Below, in pieces: positions 63,351-64,000 of a DNA stretch of 64,000 nucleotides. The translations under genes and the position numbers were made by a program. Origin of the DNA: Virgibacillus proomii (lineage in GTDB: Bacteria; Bacillota; Bacilli; Bacillales; Amphibacillaceae); NCBI RefSeq assembly GCF_018916875.1, contig NZ_JAHLNO010000029.1, forward strand, positions 1 to 64,000, written 5' to 3'. The notes under the pieces were generated by a model. It worked only from the letters and a program-made list of their open reading frames with translations, searched no databases and had not been told where the DNA came from. Position 1 is the first letter of the stretch, and every line of letters begins with the position of its first letter.

Positions 63351-63584
63351 CTTTATCCCGGATGTAAGGAGGCGTATTTTTCTCATTTCAAAAATATGCT
63401 TATGATGTTGTGAGCATGATGAGAAAAACCCCTCCTAAATCCCCGATTGGTTCATCTAACATTTCTTGGGAAAAGCATTCCAAGAAATGAGTTTCACTTT
63501 ATCTCGTCAGAAGTTCTCCAGTTTGTACGTCGCAACCCCGATCGCATACGACGTCTGACGTTAAATTTTTTTCTCTTTTAACAT

Positions 63585-63634
63585 AAAAGAAAAGACTGAT
63601 TCATGGGGGAGCAACGCTTGAATCAGTCTTTTTT
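63585..63634 (+). terminator. Orphan terminator
   Basis: AAAAGACTGATTCA and TGAATCAGTCTTTT arms followed by TTTCTAG. No gene precedes it within 700 bases, so it may end a longer transcript or serve DNA on the opposite strand. Confidence 0.7.
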
Positions 63635-63784
63635 CTAGTATAAAATTAAAGTGTTAGAATAACATGCATAAAAATAAAAATCACTGCAATAAATAATGAT
63701 TCTTCGATCTACCCAAATAAATCTCCCATTGCGTTCGTATTCATATCACGTTATAGTAAAAGCAAACTTATTTATCTACATGTG

Positions 63785-63914
63785 ATGTTCAAAAAGGAGA
63801 ATAAAGGACCAAAAATTTTAAGGCAGCAAAGTTTGAAATATGTATAAGAATGAGCTCTAGAACAAGCCAAACAAAGAGGTTTAATGTCTATTTTTGGTAA
63901 ACTTTTTGAATAAT
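63785..63914. mobile_element. Family B MITE-like element
   Basis: ATGTTCAAAAAGGAGAATAA on the left and AAACTTTTTGAATAA on the right are imperfect inverted ends about 130 bases apart. Confidence 0.5.
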
Positions 63915-64000
63915 TTTTAAAAGACATTTATCCCGCATGTAAGGTGCTGTAAACTCCCACTTCAAGAGCCTGAGTGGTACAAAAGGGTCTAATGGGAGAA

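Larger units (their letters stand above)
62871..64000. other. Gene-free right end packed with repeats
   Basis: No gene. purA terminator; three tandem GAAATTATG-type units (62990–63020); two family E copies (63059–63130 and 63207–63350); a family C copy on the minus strand (63352–63505); a terminator (63585–63634); a family B element (63785–63914); and the start of another family C copy (63930–64000). Confidence 0.8.

Overview
This window spans the chromosomal replication origin of a low-GC, spore-forming Bacillaceae bacterium. The order rpmH–dnaA–dnaN–yaaA–recF–remB–gyrB–gyrA on one side and rpmH–rnpA–yidC–jag–mnmE–mnmG–rsmG–noc–parA–parB on the other is the classical Bacillales origin. It is mirrored relative to the usual drawing: dnaA reads on the minus strand and purA lies at the right end. 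T-box and SAM riboswitches, a sporulation gene (yyaC) and pyridoxal synthase (pdxST) support Bacillaceae. The HD-GYP gene beside gyrA and the mass of intergenic repeats suggest an Oceanobacillus/Virgibacillus-like lineage, but that is inference.

Layout. (1) 1–4.48 kb: the lysogeny end of a temperate prophage. It has two Bro-N antirepressors, a DUF771 protein, a Cro-like protein, five operators, an S24-type self-cleaving repressor and a tyrosine integrase, and it abuts the 3' end of tRNA-Arg(CCT). (2) 4.6–9.0 kb: deoxynucleoside kinases dgk/dck, then proC with a far-upstream proline T-box and a 60-bp tandem array in between, then tRNA-Ser(TGA). (3) 9.5–19.2 kb (minus): an RDD protein, an M20 amidohydrolase with metQ/metP/metN behind two tandem SAM-I riboswitches, serS with its own T-box, pdxT, pdxS and dacA. 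(4) 19.8–34.1 kb: guaB, yaaC, an HD-GYP gene, gyrA, gyrB, remB, recF, yaaA, dnaN and dnaA. (5) oriC is bipartite: a DnaA-box cluster between dnaA and rpmH, and boxes plus DnaA-trios plus an AT-rich stretch between dnaA and dnaN. (6) 35.2–46 kb (plus): rpmH to parB, with two perfect parS sites. (7) 47–63 kb: DUF554, yyaC, a YkvI-type protein, MscS, YyzM, ychF, rpsF–ssb–rpsR, a lone modA-like lipoprotein, yybS–gdpP–rplI–dnaB helicase, and purA behind apparent PurBoxes. No rRNA operon is present.

The genes serve chromosome replication and segregation (dnaA, dnaN, gyrAB, recF, ssb, helicase, parAB, noc), nucleotide supply (guaB, purA, dck/dgk), translation and tRNA modification, and methionine, proline and PLP metabolism.

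The least explained content is the intergenic DNA. At least five dispersed repeat families fill nearly every large gap. Two of them (the terminator-ended family A and the multi-hairpin family C) are structured, and their orientation flips at oriC. I regard these as the best candidates for something undescribed.
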